The notes beneath the pieces were generated by a model, which had not been told where the DNA came from, did not search any database, and saw only the letters and a program-made list of their open reading frames with translations. This document shows, piece after piece, positions 55,791 through 64,000 of a DNA stretch of 64,000 nucleotides. This DNA is from Brevibacillus invocatus. Its GTDB lineage: Bacteria; Bacillota; Bacilli; Brevibacillales; Brevibacillaceae. The translations under genes were made by a program, and so were the position numbers. Each line of letters begins with the position of its first letter. Within the stretch, counting starts at the first letter, position 1. The stretch covers positions 124,001 through 188,000 of the forward strand of contig NZ_RHHR01000015.1 in assembly GCF_003710915.1 (NCBI RefSeq), read 5' to 3'.

Positions 55791-55821
55791 TTTTGATTAT
55801 GAAGCGCTTCAGGTGCAGCGA

Positions 55822-56475
55822 CTATTTCCAAAGCAGGATGCCTTCGCTCTCTTCCTCACGATGGGCAATCTCTCTTACCTTGTCGAATTCGAGGATGCGT
55901 ATCGCACCACGATTGGAGAGCTCGATGAGTCCGTGCAGCTTCCATTTGTGCAGGACCTTGTTCACCGTGATGCGAGAGGCATCGATGTAGCGGGCAAAGG
56001 AGGTTTGATCAATGGGAACGTTTTCATTTTGATGCACAGAATGAAGGCGAATCAGATAATGAGCCATCTGCTGTTCCACGGGACTATCTTGAAAAGCGAT
56101 AATTTCTGCCAGTAGCCGAAACTTGTAGATCTGGGAATTCGTAAAGATCAAGGCAGCATGGGGATGATCGCGACAAACATTGGATAGCGCTTCGTCGGAA
56201 AAGTAGTACAGGACGGACGGACTGGTCGTAATGGCTGTCGTCAAATAAGGACCATTGTATGCACCATGCTCACCGGACAAGGTGCCGATAGATACGTAAT
56301 CGATTGTCCGTTCATGCCCATTGTCAGATAAAAGTATAATTTTGATGCCGCCTCGGTCGAGGTAATAAAACCCTTTTCCCTGCTCGCCCTGTCGGTAGAT
56401 GACGGTGTTTTTCTTGACTTCCATTTTTTGCCCGTACATGAGGAACGGAGTCCATTGATAGCGAATATTGTTCAT
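55822..56475 (-). CDS. Crp/Fnr-family regulator, second of a tandem pair
   Basis: The 217-residue protein has a cyclic-nucleotide-binding-like beta roll (NTVIYRQGEQGKGFYYLDRG, SIGTLSGEHGAYNG) and a C-terminal winged helix (VPIDQTSFARYIDASRITVN, KVLHKWKLHGLIEL). No Cys cluster for an Fe-S centre is seen, so it is not an Fnr-type oxygen sensor. ATG 56475 follows GGAGGGATG. It lies 25 bases after its neighbour in the same direction and is clearly a paralogue of it. Confidence 0.88.
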   Translation of the reverse strand: MNNIRYQWTPFLMYGQKMEVKKNTVIYRQGEQGKGFYYLDRGGIKIILLSDNGHERTIDYVSIGTLSGEHGAYNGPYLTTAITTSPSVLYYFSDEALSNVCRDHPHAALIFTNSQIYKFRLLAEIIAFQDSPVEQQMAHYLIRLHSVHQNENVPIDQTSFARYIDASRITVNKVLHKWKLHGLIELSNRGAIRILEFDKVREIAHREEESEGILLWK

Positions 56476-56500
56476 GTCATCCCTCCATATTTTCTCTTCA

Positions 56501-57163
56501 TTACCGTGCACAGGTCGAAGAAAAAGTATCTTCCGCGTCGGGAAAGACCGTGGTGCGCAGGAGATCGGGATCGATGATCGTAAACGTGCGGTTTCTGAAT
56601 TCCACGATGCCGCTCACTTTCCATTGCTTTAAAATCTTGTAGACGGTGATTCGCGTGAGGCCGGCGCAATCAGCCAAATCCTGCTGGGTCAGAGGGACTT
56701 CGTAGTTTTTGTATTCATCGCAAATATTGAGCAAGAGGGTGGCAATATGCTCCTCGGAGGTCAGTGCCTTCATGTTGATCGCAAACAGAAGTGTGCGCAT
56801 TTTCTGATGGATCGTCTGGGTTAAAAGATATAATAGCTCGGGTTGAACGGTGAGCATCTCCTGAAACTGCTCACAGGAAAAGTGATACACGACCGAGTTT
56901 TTAGCGGCGATTGCCGAAGTGAAATGGGTTTGCTGATCCATCGATTGGATGCCCATGATTTGGCCGGGGACCACGATGTTCAGCAGACGGTCATTACCTT
57001 TTACAGTGGTGGAAACAATCTTGACCAATCCCTTGTGAAGGTAGTAGAACCCTTCTCCCAACGTTCCCTGTTTATAGATAACCGATTTTCGTTTCCAAAA
57101 TTGTCTAGTGCCGTATTTCAGGAATGACTCCCACTTCACGTCTGTTTCAAAAGGGGTAACCAA
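56501..57163 (-). CDS. Crp/Fnr-family regulator, first of a tandem pair
   Basis: The 220-residue protein has the beta roll (KSVIYKQGTLGEGFYYLHKG, VPGQIMGIQSMDQQTHF) and a winged helix (VPLTQQDLADCAGLTRITVY, KILKQWKVSGIVEF). Scattered Cys residues do not form the Fnr cluster motif. TTG 57163 follows GAAGGAGTG. It shares one operon with the next regulator and lies just downstream of the soluble chemoreceptor gene, which reads in the same direction. Ligand and targets are unknown. Confidence 0.87.
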   Translation of the reverse strand: MVTPFETDVKWESFLKYGTRQFWKRKSVIYKQGTLGEGFYYLHKGLVKIVSTTVKGNDRLLNIVVPGQIMGIQSMDQQTHFTSAIAAKNSVVYHFSCEQFQEMLTVQPELLYLLTQTIHQKMRTLLFAINMKALTSEEHIATLLLNICDEYKNYEVPLTQQDLADCAGLTRITVYKILKQWKVSGIVEFRNRTFTIIDPDLLRTTVFPDAEDTFSSTCAR

Positions 57164-57229
57164 AAGAGAACACTCCTTCCACTTGGTTTTGATGATGGCG
57201 AAAAACGAAAATACCTTTCTTTAAAAAGT

Positions 57230-58057
57230 TTAGTTAGATTGAATTTGTGATATATTTTGCAGGAGCAGAGCTTCTTCGGTAACTTCGTTGATCGAGGCAG
57301 TCAAATCCATGATTCCTTTGGTTTGTTGCTGGGAAAGCGTCTTGGAATCCAGCACCATATCAGAGATAGAGGACATTTCCTTCTGGAGGGAAGAGAGCTT
57401 TTCAGAGATGTCTTTAGCCAGATCACTTGATCGAATGGCAAGCCGACGCATTTCACCTGCAACGATCGTAAAGCCTTTTCCGTGTTCTCCGGCTCTCGCA
57501 GCTTCGATAGATGCATTGAGGCCCAAAACCTCGGATTGTTTGGCAATCTGCGATATTGATTTCAGGACTGAAAAGGTGTTATTCAACTGTTCTTGCATAT
57601 TTGCCATGACCTGATAGAGCTCTTCGCTATGAGCGGACAGGACTTCTGCTCCATCCTGCATCACTCTGGACTGTGCAAAAACCTCTTCTACAATCTCAGA
57701 CAAATGCTCGGCGATTTGGGCCAGTTTATTTTGTCGATCCAGACTGACGCCAAAAACCAGGGAACCAGTGACAGCACCATCTTCTACGATCGGGAGAGCA
57801 CCAGCGATGTAGGCGACTCCATAGACGGAGGAATCCATCACTTTACTGATCGGCTTCTCTTCTCTCAAAATACTTCTGGCGAGACTTCCTTCCCGAATGG
57901 GATCGTTGACTGATAAGCCAAAACGCAAAGAGTTCCCGGCGATATACGACAAAAATTTTTCTCGATTGGTTACTCCCAAAGTAAAGTCCTCCTCAAAGCA
58001 CATGACCATCCTATGCATGAGGGGAGAGACTCGAACGACTTGATCGAGCAGGCTCAT
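57230..58057 (-). CDS. Soluble methyl-accepting chemoreceptor
   Basis: The 275-residue protein has no membrane helix. The N-terminal part (about 1-110) looks like a small sensor domain (GAVTGSLVFGVSLDRQNKLA); the rest is a shortened signalling coiled coil with the conserved tip SEVLGLNASIEAARAGEHGK. It resembles cytosolic receptors such as YfmS of Bacillus subtilis, which feeds into the chemotaxis kinase. It is divergent from the TRAP transporter operon with 343 bases between, so it may sense the compound that operon imports. Confidence 0.85.
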   Translation of the reverse strand: MSLLDQVVRVSPLMHRMVMCFEEDFTLGVTNREKFLSYIAGNSLRFGLSVNDPIREGSLARSILREEKPISKVMDSSVYGVAYIAGALPIVEDGAVTGSLVFGVSLDRQNKLAQIAEHLSEIVEEVFAQSRVMQDGAEVLSAHSEELYQVMANMQEQLNNTFSVLKSISQIAKQSEVLGLNASIEAARAGEHGKGFTIVAGEMRRLAIRSSDLAKDISEKLSSLQKEMSSISDMVLDSKTLSQQQTKGIMDLTASINEVTEEALLLQNISQIQSN

Positions 58058-58400
58058 TACGCTCAGACTCCTTCAAAATCATCGTATTTAAGAAAATGAG
58101 CCAAATAAGAGAAAAAATATTGAGAATCATCTATAATAACATTATAAATTCAATATTTAGAAATTTTCAATTAGGAAAGAAGATGGAGGTGTAAAAAAAC
58201 AGGAAATACGTTAATCAATTTACAGCCAGTGCCGAATCCTAGTAGATTTTGTCCAAAAAAATTCATTAAATGTTAAGCAATTTACATAGGTATTCCATTG
58301 GTTTCAGTACAATCAGAAGAGTTTAAATAATAAGTAAATACTGAAAGAATGCTTGGTTTGGCCATTCATACCACAAAATTCAATCATTCGGGGGTAGACA
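58058..58400. promoter_or_regulatory. Control region between the soluble receptor and dctP
   Basis: This is AT-rich. Two direct repeats, GTTAATCAATTTACA (58210-58224) and GTTAAGCAATTTACA (58272-58286), agree at 14 of 15 bases and lie 62 bases apart. A good ribosome binding site (GGAGGTG near 58184) is followed at once by a stop, so no gene starts there. Confidence 0.55.
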
Positions 58401-59456
58401 ATGAAAAGATTCAAGAAATGGGGAGCATCACTGTTGGCTGTTTCCATGACCATGTTGTTGACAACTGCCTGTGGCGGCGGGGCTTCATCGACAGCTACGC
58501 CAGCACCAGCGCCAGCAACGGGTTCTACTACTGGGGATGCAGCAAACAAGCCAACCTACAACTTCAAACTGGCACATATCACACCGCCTACACACATGTG
58601 GCATTTGGCCGCTGAAAAATTCAAGGAAGAGCTGGATCAACGCTCCGGCGGACGCATGAAGCTGGAAATTTATCCGTCCAGCCAGCTGGGCACGGAAGCA
58701 GACATGGTGCAACAGATCGCTTCTGGTTCTGTTGATTTTGGATTTATTACTGCTGCCTATCTGAGCTCTCGTGCTCCTTCCTACGCTGCATGGCTGGCTC
58801 CATATGCGTTCAAGGATCTCGATGAAGCCAACAAAGCGCGCAAAGAAGAAGTATCCAAAAAGATTCTGGGTACGCTGGAAGAGCAGGGATTGGTCGGACT
58901 CGACTACTTCTTCGCCGGACAGCGCGTCATGCTGTTTAAAGACAAAGAAGTACTGAAGCCTGAGGATATGGCTGGACTGAAGCTTCGTGTAACGCCAAGC
59001 CCGCCATTGACTGACTTCTACACGTCTGCAGGTGCTGCGACCGAGGGACTTCCATTGCCTGAGGTGTACTCTGCTGTACAGACCGGGGTAATCGACGGTA
59101 TGGACATGGACCTGGATGCTGCGATCACCAATAAGTACTATGAAGTCGTCAAATATGGCGCTGTAACTAATCACATGGTTTGGCCGGCGGTAGCAATGGC
59201 GAGTAAAGCGAACTTCGACAAGATGCCAGATGAGGACAAGCAAATCATCCGTGATGCCATCGATGCTGCGGCTAACTTCTCTGCTACGACGAGAGCAGGG
59301 CAAGAAGAGGAATTCAAAAAGACGCTCAGTGACAACGGCATGAAAATGTATGAAATCGATCCAGCCCTGTTTGCTCCATACGCAAAACAATTTGATGAAA
59401 AATACGGTCCAAAAGATCCTCTCATTCAAGAGTTTATCGATACATTCCGCAAATAG
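58401..59456 (+). CDS. dctP: TRAP transporter substrate-binding protein
   Basis: The 351-residue lipoprotein (lipobox TTAC, Cys24) captures a carboxylate-type solute. It has FKLAHITPPTHMWHLAAEKF, LEIYPSSQLGTEADMVQQI, LKLRVTPSPPLTDFY with the conserved Arg that binds the carboxylate, and YSAVQTGVIDGMDMDLDAA. The start ATG 58401 follows TTCGGGGGTAGACA. It is the first gene of a dctPQM-FMN reductase operon. The true ligand is unknown. Confidence 0.92.
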   Translation: MKRFKKWGASLLAVSMTMLLTTACGGGASSTATPAPAPATGSTTGDAANKPTYNFKLAHITPPTHMWHLAAEKFKEELDQRSGGRMKLEIYPSSQLGTEADMVQQIASGSVDFGFITAAYLSSRAPSYAAWLAPYAFKDLDEANKARKEEVSKKILGTLEEQGLVGLDYFFAGQRVMLFKDKEVLKPEDMAGLKLRVTPSPPLTDFYTSAGAATEGLPLPEVYSAVQTGVIDGMDMDLDAAITNKYYEVVKYGAVTNHMVWPAVAMASKANFDKMPDEDKQIIRDAIDAAANFSATTRAGQEEEFKKTLSDNGMKMYEIDPALFAPYAKQFDEKYGPKDPLIQEFIDTFRK

Positions 59457-59476
59457 TTCATGAGGGGGAAACAAAG

Positions 59477-59956
59477 ATGAAAGCATTGAGCGATGGCATA
59501 TCCAGAATCGAAAAGCTCTTGGGCATTGTGCTCATGTTCGCAATGGCCGTCGTCGTCATACTAGCAGTCGTATTTCGCTATTTGCTTAATGCGCCCTTTT
59601 CATGGGCGGGAGAAGTGTCGGTATATCTGTTGATTTGGGTCAGCTTTATCGGCGGCAGCCTGGGACTGAAGTACAAGTCCCAGGCCGCTGTGACCATCCT
59701 GCTCGATTACTTGCCCAAGCAGGCACAGAAGATGCTGTTGATTGCAGGAAACATCTTGGTCCTGCTGTTTTTTGCCCTGCTGCTTTACTACAGCTACCAG
59801 TGGGTGTTTTCACCAGGAGTTGCCTTTCAAAAATCAAGCGCACTTTTGATGCCGATGTGGATTCCTTTTAGTGCGGTGCCGATCGGGCTTACTTTTGCTA
59901 CCGTCCATATTCTGTCTAATCTCATCGATCTATTCCGAGAGGAGGAAGTCCGTTGA
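59477..59956 (+). CDS. dctQ: TRAP transporter small permease
   Basis: The 159-residue membrane protein has four helices and the DctQ motif RYLLNAPFSWAGEVSVYLLI, then WVSFIGGSLGLKYKSQAAV. It works together with the large permease. The start ATG 59477 follows GAGGGGGAAAC, 20 bases after dctP. Its TGA overlaps the TTG start of dctM. Confidence 0.92.
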   Translation: MKALSDGISRIEKLLGIVLMFAMAVVVILAVVFRYLLNAPFSWAGEVSVYLLIWVSFIGGSLGLKYKSQAAVTILLDYLPKQAQKMLLIAGNILVLLFFALLLYYSYQWVFSPGVAFQKSSALLMPMWIPFSAVPIGLTFATVHILSNLIDLFREEEVR

Positions 59957-61239
59957 CAGTTTTAGTGATTCTACTCTTCCTTCTATTCCTGTTGATGGGC
60001 ATTCCGATCTCTCTGGTTTTGGGTATGATCACCATCTGCTATTTCTTTCTGGTGGGGAATACGACGCTCCTTACCTCTACGCCGATGCGCCTGTTTTCCG
60101 GATTGGAGAATTTCGGCTTGTTGGCGGTTCCATTGTTCATGCTGGCTGGTGAATTGATGAATGGAGGAGGGATTACCACTCGTCTGGTTCAATTCGCACG
60201 CGTGTTTATCGGTCACGTACGCGGGGGGCTGGCCTATGTTACGGTTGTTGCAAACATGTTCCTCGCTTCCATCCTGGGATCGGCCAATGCGCAGGCAGCG
60301 ATGATGAGCAAAGTCATGGTGCCGGAGATGGAGAAGGAAGGGTATAACAAGGAGTTTTCCTCTGCCTTGACCCTTGCTTCATCGATCATTGCTCCAATTA
60401 TTCCGCCCAGCATGATTTTTATTATCTATGGAACCTTGTCCGGCTCTTCCATTGGCGGTTTGTTCATGGCCGGGATTATTCCCGGAATCATTTATGGAAT
60501 CGGTTTCATCTCACTCATCGCGTACATGGGCTATAAAAACAACTACCCCAAAAGTGAGCGCGCTACTGCAAAAGAAATGGTGAAGAGTACAGTCAGTGTA
60601 TTGCCTGCGCTCTTGGTTCCTATTGTCATTATTTTCGGGATTTTAAGCGGTGCTTTTACAGCGACGGAGTCCGCAGGGATTGCCTGTTTGATTGCCTTTA
60701 TCGTAGGGGCGTTCCTGTATCGGGAGCTTGACTTGAAAAAGCTTCCGCAAATTTTCATCAATACCGTAATCAGCACGGCTACAGTCACCTTCCTGATCGC
60801 AATGGCTAACATTTTTGGCTGGATGATTGCTTTTGAACAAATTCCGCAATTGATCGCCAATTCGATGCTCTCGATCTCGGACAGCCCGTTTGTCTTCTTG
60901 CTGCTGGTCAATATCTTCCTATTGCTGATCGGGATGATTCTGGACGGAATTGCAGCCTTGATTATTCTGGTTCCGGTCCTGATGCCGCTGGTGACAGCCT
61001 TCCAGATCGATCCGATCCATTTCGGGGTAATCATTTGTATCAACCTGACCATTGGACTTCTGACACCTCCAGTCGGAACGGGACTCTTTATCGTCTCCTC
61101 CATCGCGGAAGTGAGGTTCGAGCGATTGGTCAAAGCCACTATGCCATTCTTGATTGTGGCGATTGTCATTCTTTTCATCATCACCTACTGGTCAGACGCT
61201 GTTCTGCTGGTGCCGCGATTGCTGGGGCTGACGACGTAG
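59953..61239 (+). CDS. dctM: TRAP transporter large permease
   Basis: The 428-residue protein has about 12 helices and moves solute with sodium. Motifs: GIPISLVLGMITICYF, FGLLAVPLFMLAGELM, ASSIIAPIIPPSMIFIIYGT, GMILDGIAALIILVPVLMPL and TIGLLTPPVGTGLFI. TTG 59953 follows GAGGAGGAAG and overlaps the dctQ stop, so the two are translated together. The next gene follows 57 bases later with no terminator between. Confidence 0.94.
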   Translation: MTVLVILLFLLFLLMGIPISLVLGMITICYFFLVGNTTLLTSTPMRLFSGLENFGLLAVPLFMLAGELMNGGGITTRLVQFARVFIGHVRGGLAYVTVVANMFLASILGSANAQAAMMSKVMVPEMEKEGYNKEFSSALTLASSIIAPIIPPSMIFIIYGTLSGSSIGGLFMAGIIPGIIYGIGFISLIAYMGYKNNYPKSERATAKEMVKSTVSVLPALLVPIVIIFGILSGAFTATESAGIACLIAFIVGAFLYRELDLKKLPQIFINTVISTATVTFLIAMANIFGWMIAFEQIPQLIANSMLSISDSPFVFLLLVNIFLLLIGMILDGIAALIILVPVLMPLVTAFQIDPIHFGVIICINLTIGLLTPPVGTGLFIVSSIAEVRFERLVKATMPFLIVAIVILFIITYWSDAVLLVPRLLGLTT

Positions 61240-61296
61240 TCTGAATACGATCAGCAAAATACGAATACAGATGGCAAGGAAAAGGAGGTTGTCGAA

Positions 61297-61854
61297 GTGA
61301 AGCTGTTAGGCATATCAGGAACAATCATCGGAGCCAAGACGAGCATCCTCGTGCAAAAGGTATTGGATGAAGTGAAGCAGCTGGCCCCAGAGATTGAAGT
61401 GGAAATGCTGGACCTGCGGGATTACAAGATGTCCTTGTGTGACGGAAGGGATCCTGCGACATACCCGGATGATACGAAAAAAGTGATCGACCTCGTTTCA
61501 TCGGCTGACTTCTATCTCATTGGAACGCCGATTTTCCAGGGTTCGCTGACCGGGGCATTGAAAAATCTGTTCGACCATATCCCGCCACAGGACCTGCGCA
61601 ACAAGGTGATGGGCTTTGTAGCAAATGGCGGAACCTATCAGCACTATCTCGTGATTGATAATCAGTTGAAGCCCATCGCTGGCTATTTCCGTGCATACGT
61701 GGCTCCAGGCTTTGTGTATGCGCATGCGGATCATTTCAACAAGCAAAACGAGATCGTCGACGAAGACGTGCTGAGCAGAATAAGCAATCTGGCCCAAGAG
61801 CTGGTGCATATGCAAAAGGCACTGAAGGGAACGGTCAGCACAACAAACCATTAA
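61297..61854 (+). CDS. NAD(P)H-dependent FMN reductase
   Basis: The 185-residue flavodoxin-like protein has GISGTIIGAKTSILVQKVL, GTPIFQGSLTGALKNLFDH and MGFVANGGTYQHYL, as in SsuE/MsuE-type reductases that supply reduced FMN to monooxygenases. GTG 61297 follows AAAGGAGG. Being the last gene of the TRAP operon suggests that the imported compound is attacked by an FMNH2-using monooxygenase, perhaps a sulfonate or organosulfur substrate; the remains of an ABM monooxygenase lie just after. This is inference. Confidence 0.87.
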   Translation: MKLLGISGTIIGAKTSILVQKVLDEVKQLAPEIEVEMLDLRDYKMSLCDGRDPATYPDDTKKVIDLVSSADFYLIGTPIFQGSLTGALKNLFDHIPPQDLRNKVMGFVANGGTYQHYLVIDNQLKPIAGYFRAYVAPGFVYAHADHFNKQNEIVDEDVLSRISNLAQELVHMQKALKGTVSTTNH

Positions 61855-61878
61855 AACAACGTAATAACAGGCAAGAGA

Positions 61879-61913
61879 GAGGTGCAGCCATTTGGAGACT
61901 GCATCTTTTCTGT
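61879..61913 (+). terminator. Terminator of the TRAP operon
   Basis: GAGGTGCAG (61879-61887) and CTGCATCTTTTC (61899-61910) form a stem with a wobble pair and a T-rich end. Confidence 0.65.
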
Positions 61914-61968
61914 TTACCCAAAGAAAAAAGGGGAGTGGGAAAGCACATCCAGCCCGGTGTAATCGGTC

Positions 61969-62541
61969 ATGAATGGGGCTTTCAGAGGTTCCTTTTGGAA
62001 GGGAAGCTGGTATACAGTGGGCTTCTGTCATTTGCGGCAGGAGCTTCGCAGTTTTCGTGTAGATCGGATCATCGATTTGGAGCCATCCGATCACAGCTTT
62101 CAACGTCCGGCTCATTTTTCAGCCAAGGATTTTTTGTTGGGTCAGCTCTTGCCAGGTTCCGATCAGGCGTCATCTTTGCTGAAGGTCTGTATACATGGGG
62201 AAAAGCAAGTGTTGGATGAACTGTGCAAGCACTGGTTATTTGGCCACACGCTCATCAAAAGAACGGCAAATGTTGCAGAGTTTGGACTCAACATCGAATC
62301 AGTGCTGACCTATGTACCGTATTTCTTATTTCCCTACGGCAAGGCCATTCGGATTGCAGAGCCGCAGATTTTGATCAGCAGGATGGTCGAGGTCATGACA
62401 GGAATGGCTTCGTACTACCAGGAGATGCTCTCTGCCAACAGTGATCTGGAAGCAATGGAGAATCAGTTCGTTCACAGGAAAGAGGATGAGTCGGATGGAA
62501 AAATTCGGTACAAGTACTGCTGCAGGCGGCATCGATTCTGA
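61969..62541 (+). pseudogene. WYL-domain regulator, N-terminal half lost
   Basis: The frame holds the C-terminal half of a WYL-type transcriptional regulator: KGSWYTVGFCHLRQELRSFR, VDRIIDLE, FQRPAHFSAKDFLLGQLLPG and FPYGKAIRIAEPQILISRMV. The N-terminal helix-turn-helix part (about 150 residues) is missing and a stop lies three codons upstream of ATG 61969, so the gene is a remnant. It leads directly into the decayed ABM gene; a YafY-like regulator next to an ABM gene is a known pairing. Confidence 0.75.
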
Positions 62542-62653
62542 AGACCTTTGATGGCTGTGAATGGTATGTGGTGAACATCTCTGTCGGCCACTCATCGCTG
62601 GGTTTGGCGAGCAGACGAGGTATCGACTGGTTGGAGGAGTAGGTTTGTCATAA
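62495..62653 (+). pseudogene. Antibiotic biosynthesis monooxygenase (ABM) remnant
   Basis: ATG 62495 after AGAGGATGAG reads MEKFG, then out of frame. A second frame reads VLLQAASILKTFDGCEWYVV, then NIS, the central strand of an ABM dimeric alpha/beta barrel. A third frame ends LIAGFGEQTRYRLVGGVGLS at TAA 62651-62653, the ABM C-terminus. Two internal segments are gone. A full ABM protein has about 100 residues. Direct reading shows all three pieces in the right order. Confidence 0.75.
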
Positions 62654-63007
62654 ATCGATGAGAAAGGAAAAGCCTGGGCTGTTATACGCTTGGGCTTTTG
62701 GTTTTGTATGACCGGATTGCGATGATCATTCCTCCTACAGTGATGTGCCCCTAAAATTTCTTTAATATATGGCAATTAAAGCACTATTCCCCTGTCGATA
62801 CTAGAAGTGACTTGAAACACCAGGCCTCTTCATATAAACTGAAGCTAATGTCCGGACGAAATATTTTGTAAATAAAGGGAATCGTTGCTTGTACTCGTGT
62901 CTTGCATGCTTGCGCACGGGATATTAGCCTGTATACGTTTCCGGAGTAAGTGGATGTAAGTGCTGATACAATGTACATCAAGATAAAGAGTGAATGGGGG
63001 GCATTCT
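62654..63007. other. Intergenic region before the antiporter gene
   Basis: A weak hairpin AAAAGCC/GGGCTTTT (62668-62697) may end the WYL/ABM unit. Otherwise the region is AT-rich with no gene; the antiporter ribosome binding site GGGGGG starts at 62997. Confidence 0.5.
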
Positions 63008-64000
63008 ATGGATCATATCATCTTTGAAGTAGGAACGGCTCTGATATTAGTTGCTATCGCGTCACTAGTCGCAAGCAAGTTGAAATTTTCCATCATTCCT
63101 TTTTTGATTGTTTTGGGGATGCTCGTTGGGCCACACGCACCAACCATTGGGATTCTTGATTTTACTTTCATTGAAAGTCAAGAAATCATTGAATTTATGG
63201 GGAGAATTGGTGTATTATTCCTGTTGTTCTATCTGGGTCTTGAATTCTCCGTCCCCAAATTAATCAAGTCAGGAAGAAATATCGTCTACGGGGGCACCAT
63301 TTATGTCCTCCTGAACTTTTCATTGGGTTTGGCATATGGGTACTTCGCTAATTTTCCAATCTATGAAACATTAATCATTGCTGGAATGGTGTCCGTCTCT
63401 TCCACTGCGATCGTAGCCAAAGTATTGGTTGACTTAAAGCGGACAGGGAATTCGGAGACGGAATTGATTCTAGGAATGATTTTGTTTGATGACATATTCC
63501 TGGCTGTATTCTTGTCCGTCATGTCTGGACTGCTGCTTGGCGGTGCGACTTCCATCGGAGGCATGCTGCTCTCCGTCGGCATCTCGATCGGTTATATGCT
63601 GCTGTTCTTCGTGATCGCTCGCAAGGGTACCAAATTCCTGAACAAAATCCTGAACATCTCTTCCAATGAAATTTTTATCATTGTTGTTTTCTCCGCATTG
63701 TTTTTCGTTGCCGGTTTTTCGGAAACGCTACATGTAGCGGAAGCAATTGGCGCCTTGTTATTTGGTCTGGCACTTTCGGAGACCGACCATAGCAAACGCA
63801 TTGAAAAACTGGTCGTGCCTTTCCGTGATTTCTTTGGTGCCGTCTTCTTCTTTAGCTTTGGATTGAGCATTGATCCCTTGACTCTGGGAGATGCGATTTG
63901 GTTAGCTTTGATAGCAGCATTTTTGACTATCCTAGGTAATGTCATTTCTGGTATGATAGCGGGACGAAATGCTGGACTTTCCCACAAGGCATCATTAAAT
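63008..64000 (+). CDS. Cation:proton antiporter, CPA2/KefB-like, 3' end outside window
   Basis: The 331 visible codons give a membrane protein with a Na_H_exchanger domain: IIPFLIVLGMLVGPHAP, GVLFLLFYLGLEFSVPKL, MVSVSSTAIVAKVLVDLKRT and the acidic pair in GMILFDDIFLAVFLS of helix 6, then AEAIGALLFGLALSET. It resembles potassium/proton antiporters such as KhtU of Bacillus. No KhtT-like regulatory gene precedes it. The start ATG 63008 follows GGGGGGC. The end lies beyond the window. Confidence 0.88.
   Translation, partial: MDHIIFEVGTALILVAIASLVASKLKFSIIPFLIVLGMLVGPHAPTIGILDFTFIESQEIIEFMGRIGVLFLLFYLGLEFSVPKLIKSGRNIVYGGTIYVLLNFSLGLAYGYFANFPIYETLIIAGMVSVSSTAIVAKVLVDLKRTGNSETELILGMILFDDIFLAVFLSVMSGLLLGGATSIGGMLLSVGISIGYMLLFFVIARKGTKFLNKILNISSNEIFIIVVFSALFFVAGFSETLHVAEAIGALLFGLALSETDHSKRIEKLVVPFRDFFGAVFFFSFGLSIDPLTLGDAIWLALIAAFLTILGNVISGMIAGRNAGLSHKASLN

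Noticed and set aside
1-64000. CRISPR arrays, rRNA, tRNA, prophage or intact insertion sequences
   Set aside because: No regularly spaced repeats, no cas, phage or transposase proteins and no tRNA-like or rRNA-like stretches were seen on either strand.

Overview
The window looks like a chromosomal piece of a spore-forming Bacillales bacterium, most likely Brevibacillus or a close relative. This is an inference from gene content and style: a gatCAB, dgkB, rlmD order like that of Bacillus subtilis, a GerA-type germination operon, a CwlJ-type cortex hydrolase, ecsAB, strong Shine-Dalgarno sites, frequent GTG and TTG starts, and many intrinsic terminators. I see no rRNA, tRNA, CRISPR array, phage module or intact insertion sequence.

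Layout. 1-4.7 kb: end of psd, two long inverted-repeat elements, then gatCAB for tRNA amidation. 4.7-10.2 kb: a third inverted-repeat element, an ECF sigma factor fused to a large C-terminal domain, a small unknown protein, a NatAB-like ABC exporter and an EamA transporter. 10.8-14.3 kb: glucokinase, dgkB and rlmD. 14.5-16.9 kb: an isolated 800-residue protein with a GGPP-synthase-like C-terminal half and a second Asp-rich, isoprenoid-synthase-like N-terminal half. 17.3-19.0 kb: a VOC protein, a DUF4256 protein and cwlJ.

19.4-27.3 kb: two polar amino acid ABC importers flank an oppositely oriented heme-dependent amine demethylase operon; the second importer sits behind a lysine riboswitch. 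27.3-32.4 kb: a frameshifted unknown gene, a LysR regulator facing hutG, a decayed gltS and the cystine importer tcyP. 32.5-37.0 kb: a degraded SMI1-like gene, gamma-glutamyltranspeptidase with a stalk domain, and ecsAB. 37.4-41.3 kb: a DJ-1 protein, an ECF sigma and anti-sigma pair, a radical SAM/SPASM protein and a decayed AHSA1 gene. 41.5-44.1 kb: an MFS exporter, an HxlR regulator and an aldo-keto reductase that share a repeated operator-like site. 44.2-50.8 kb: a frameshifted SpxH/DsbA gene, an orphan response regulator with a BTAD output, a sortase/VTT chimera, and a gerA operon whose B and C genes are frameshifted.

51.2-64 kb: a chemoreceptor, a secreted amidohydrolase, TetR, two tandem Crp/Fnr regulators, a soluble chemoreceptor facing a TRAP transporter operon that ends in an FMN reductase, fragments of a WYL regulator and an ABM monooxygenase, and the start of a CPA2 antiporter.

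Two themes run through the window. Several genes have lost internal segments while keeping both ends (gltS, AHSA1, ABM, SMI1 and sortase/VTT fusions). Four genes are out of frame by one base at a homopolymer of six or seven bases. The latter may be sequencing error. The most novel proteins are the 800-residue isoprenoid-synthase fusion and the sigma-factor fusion.
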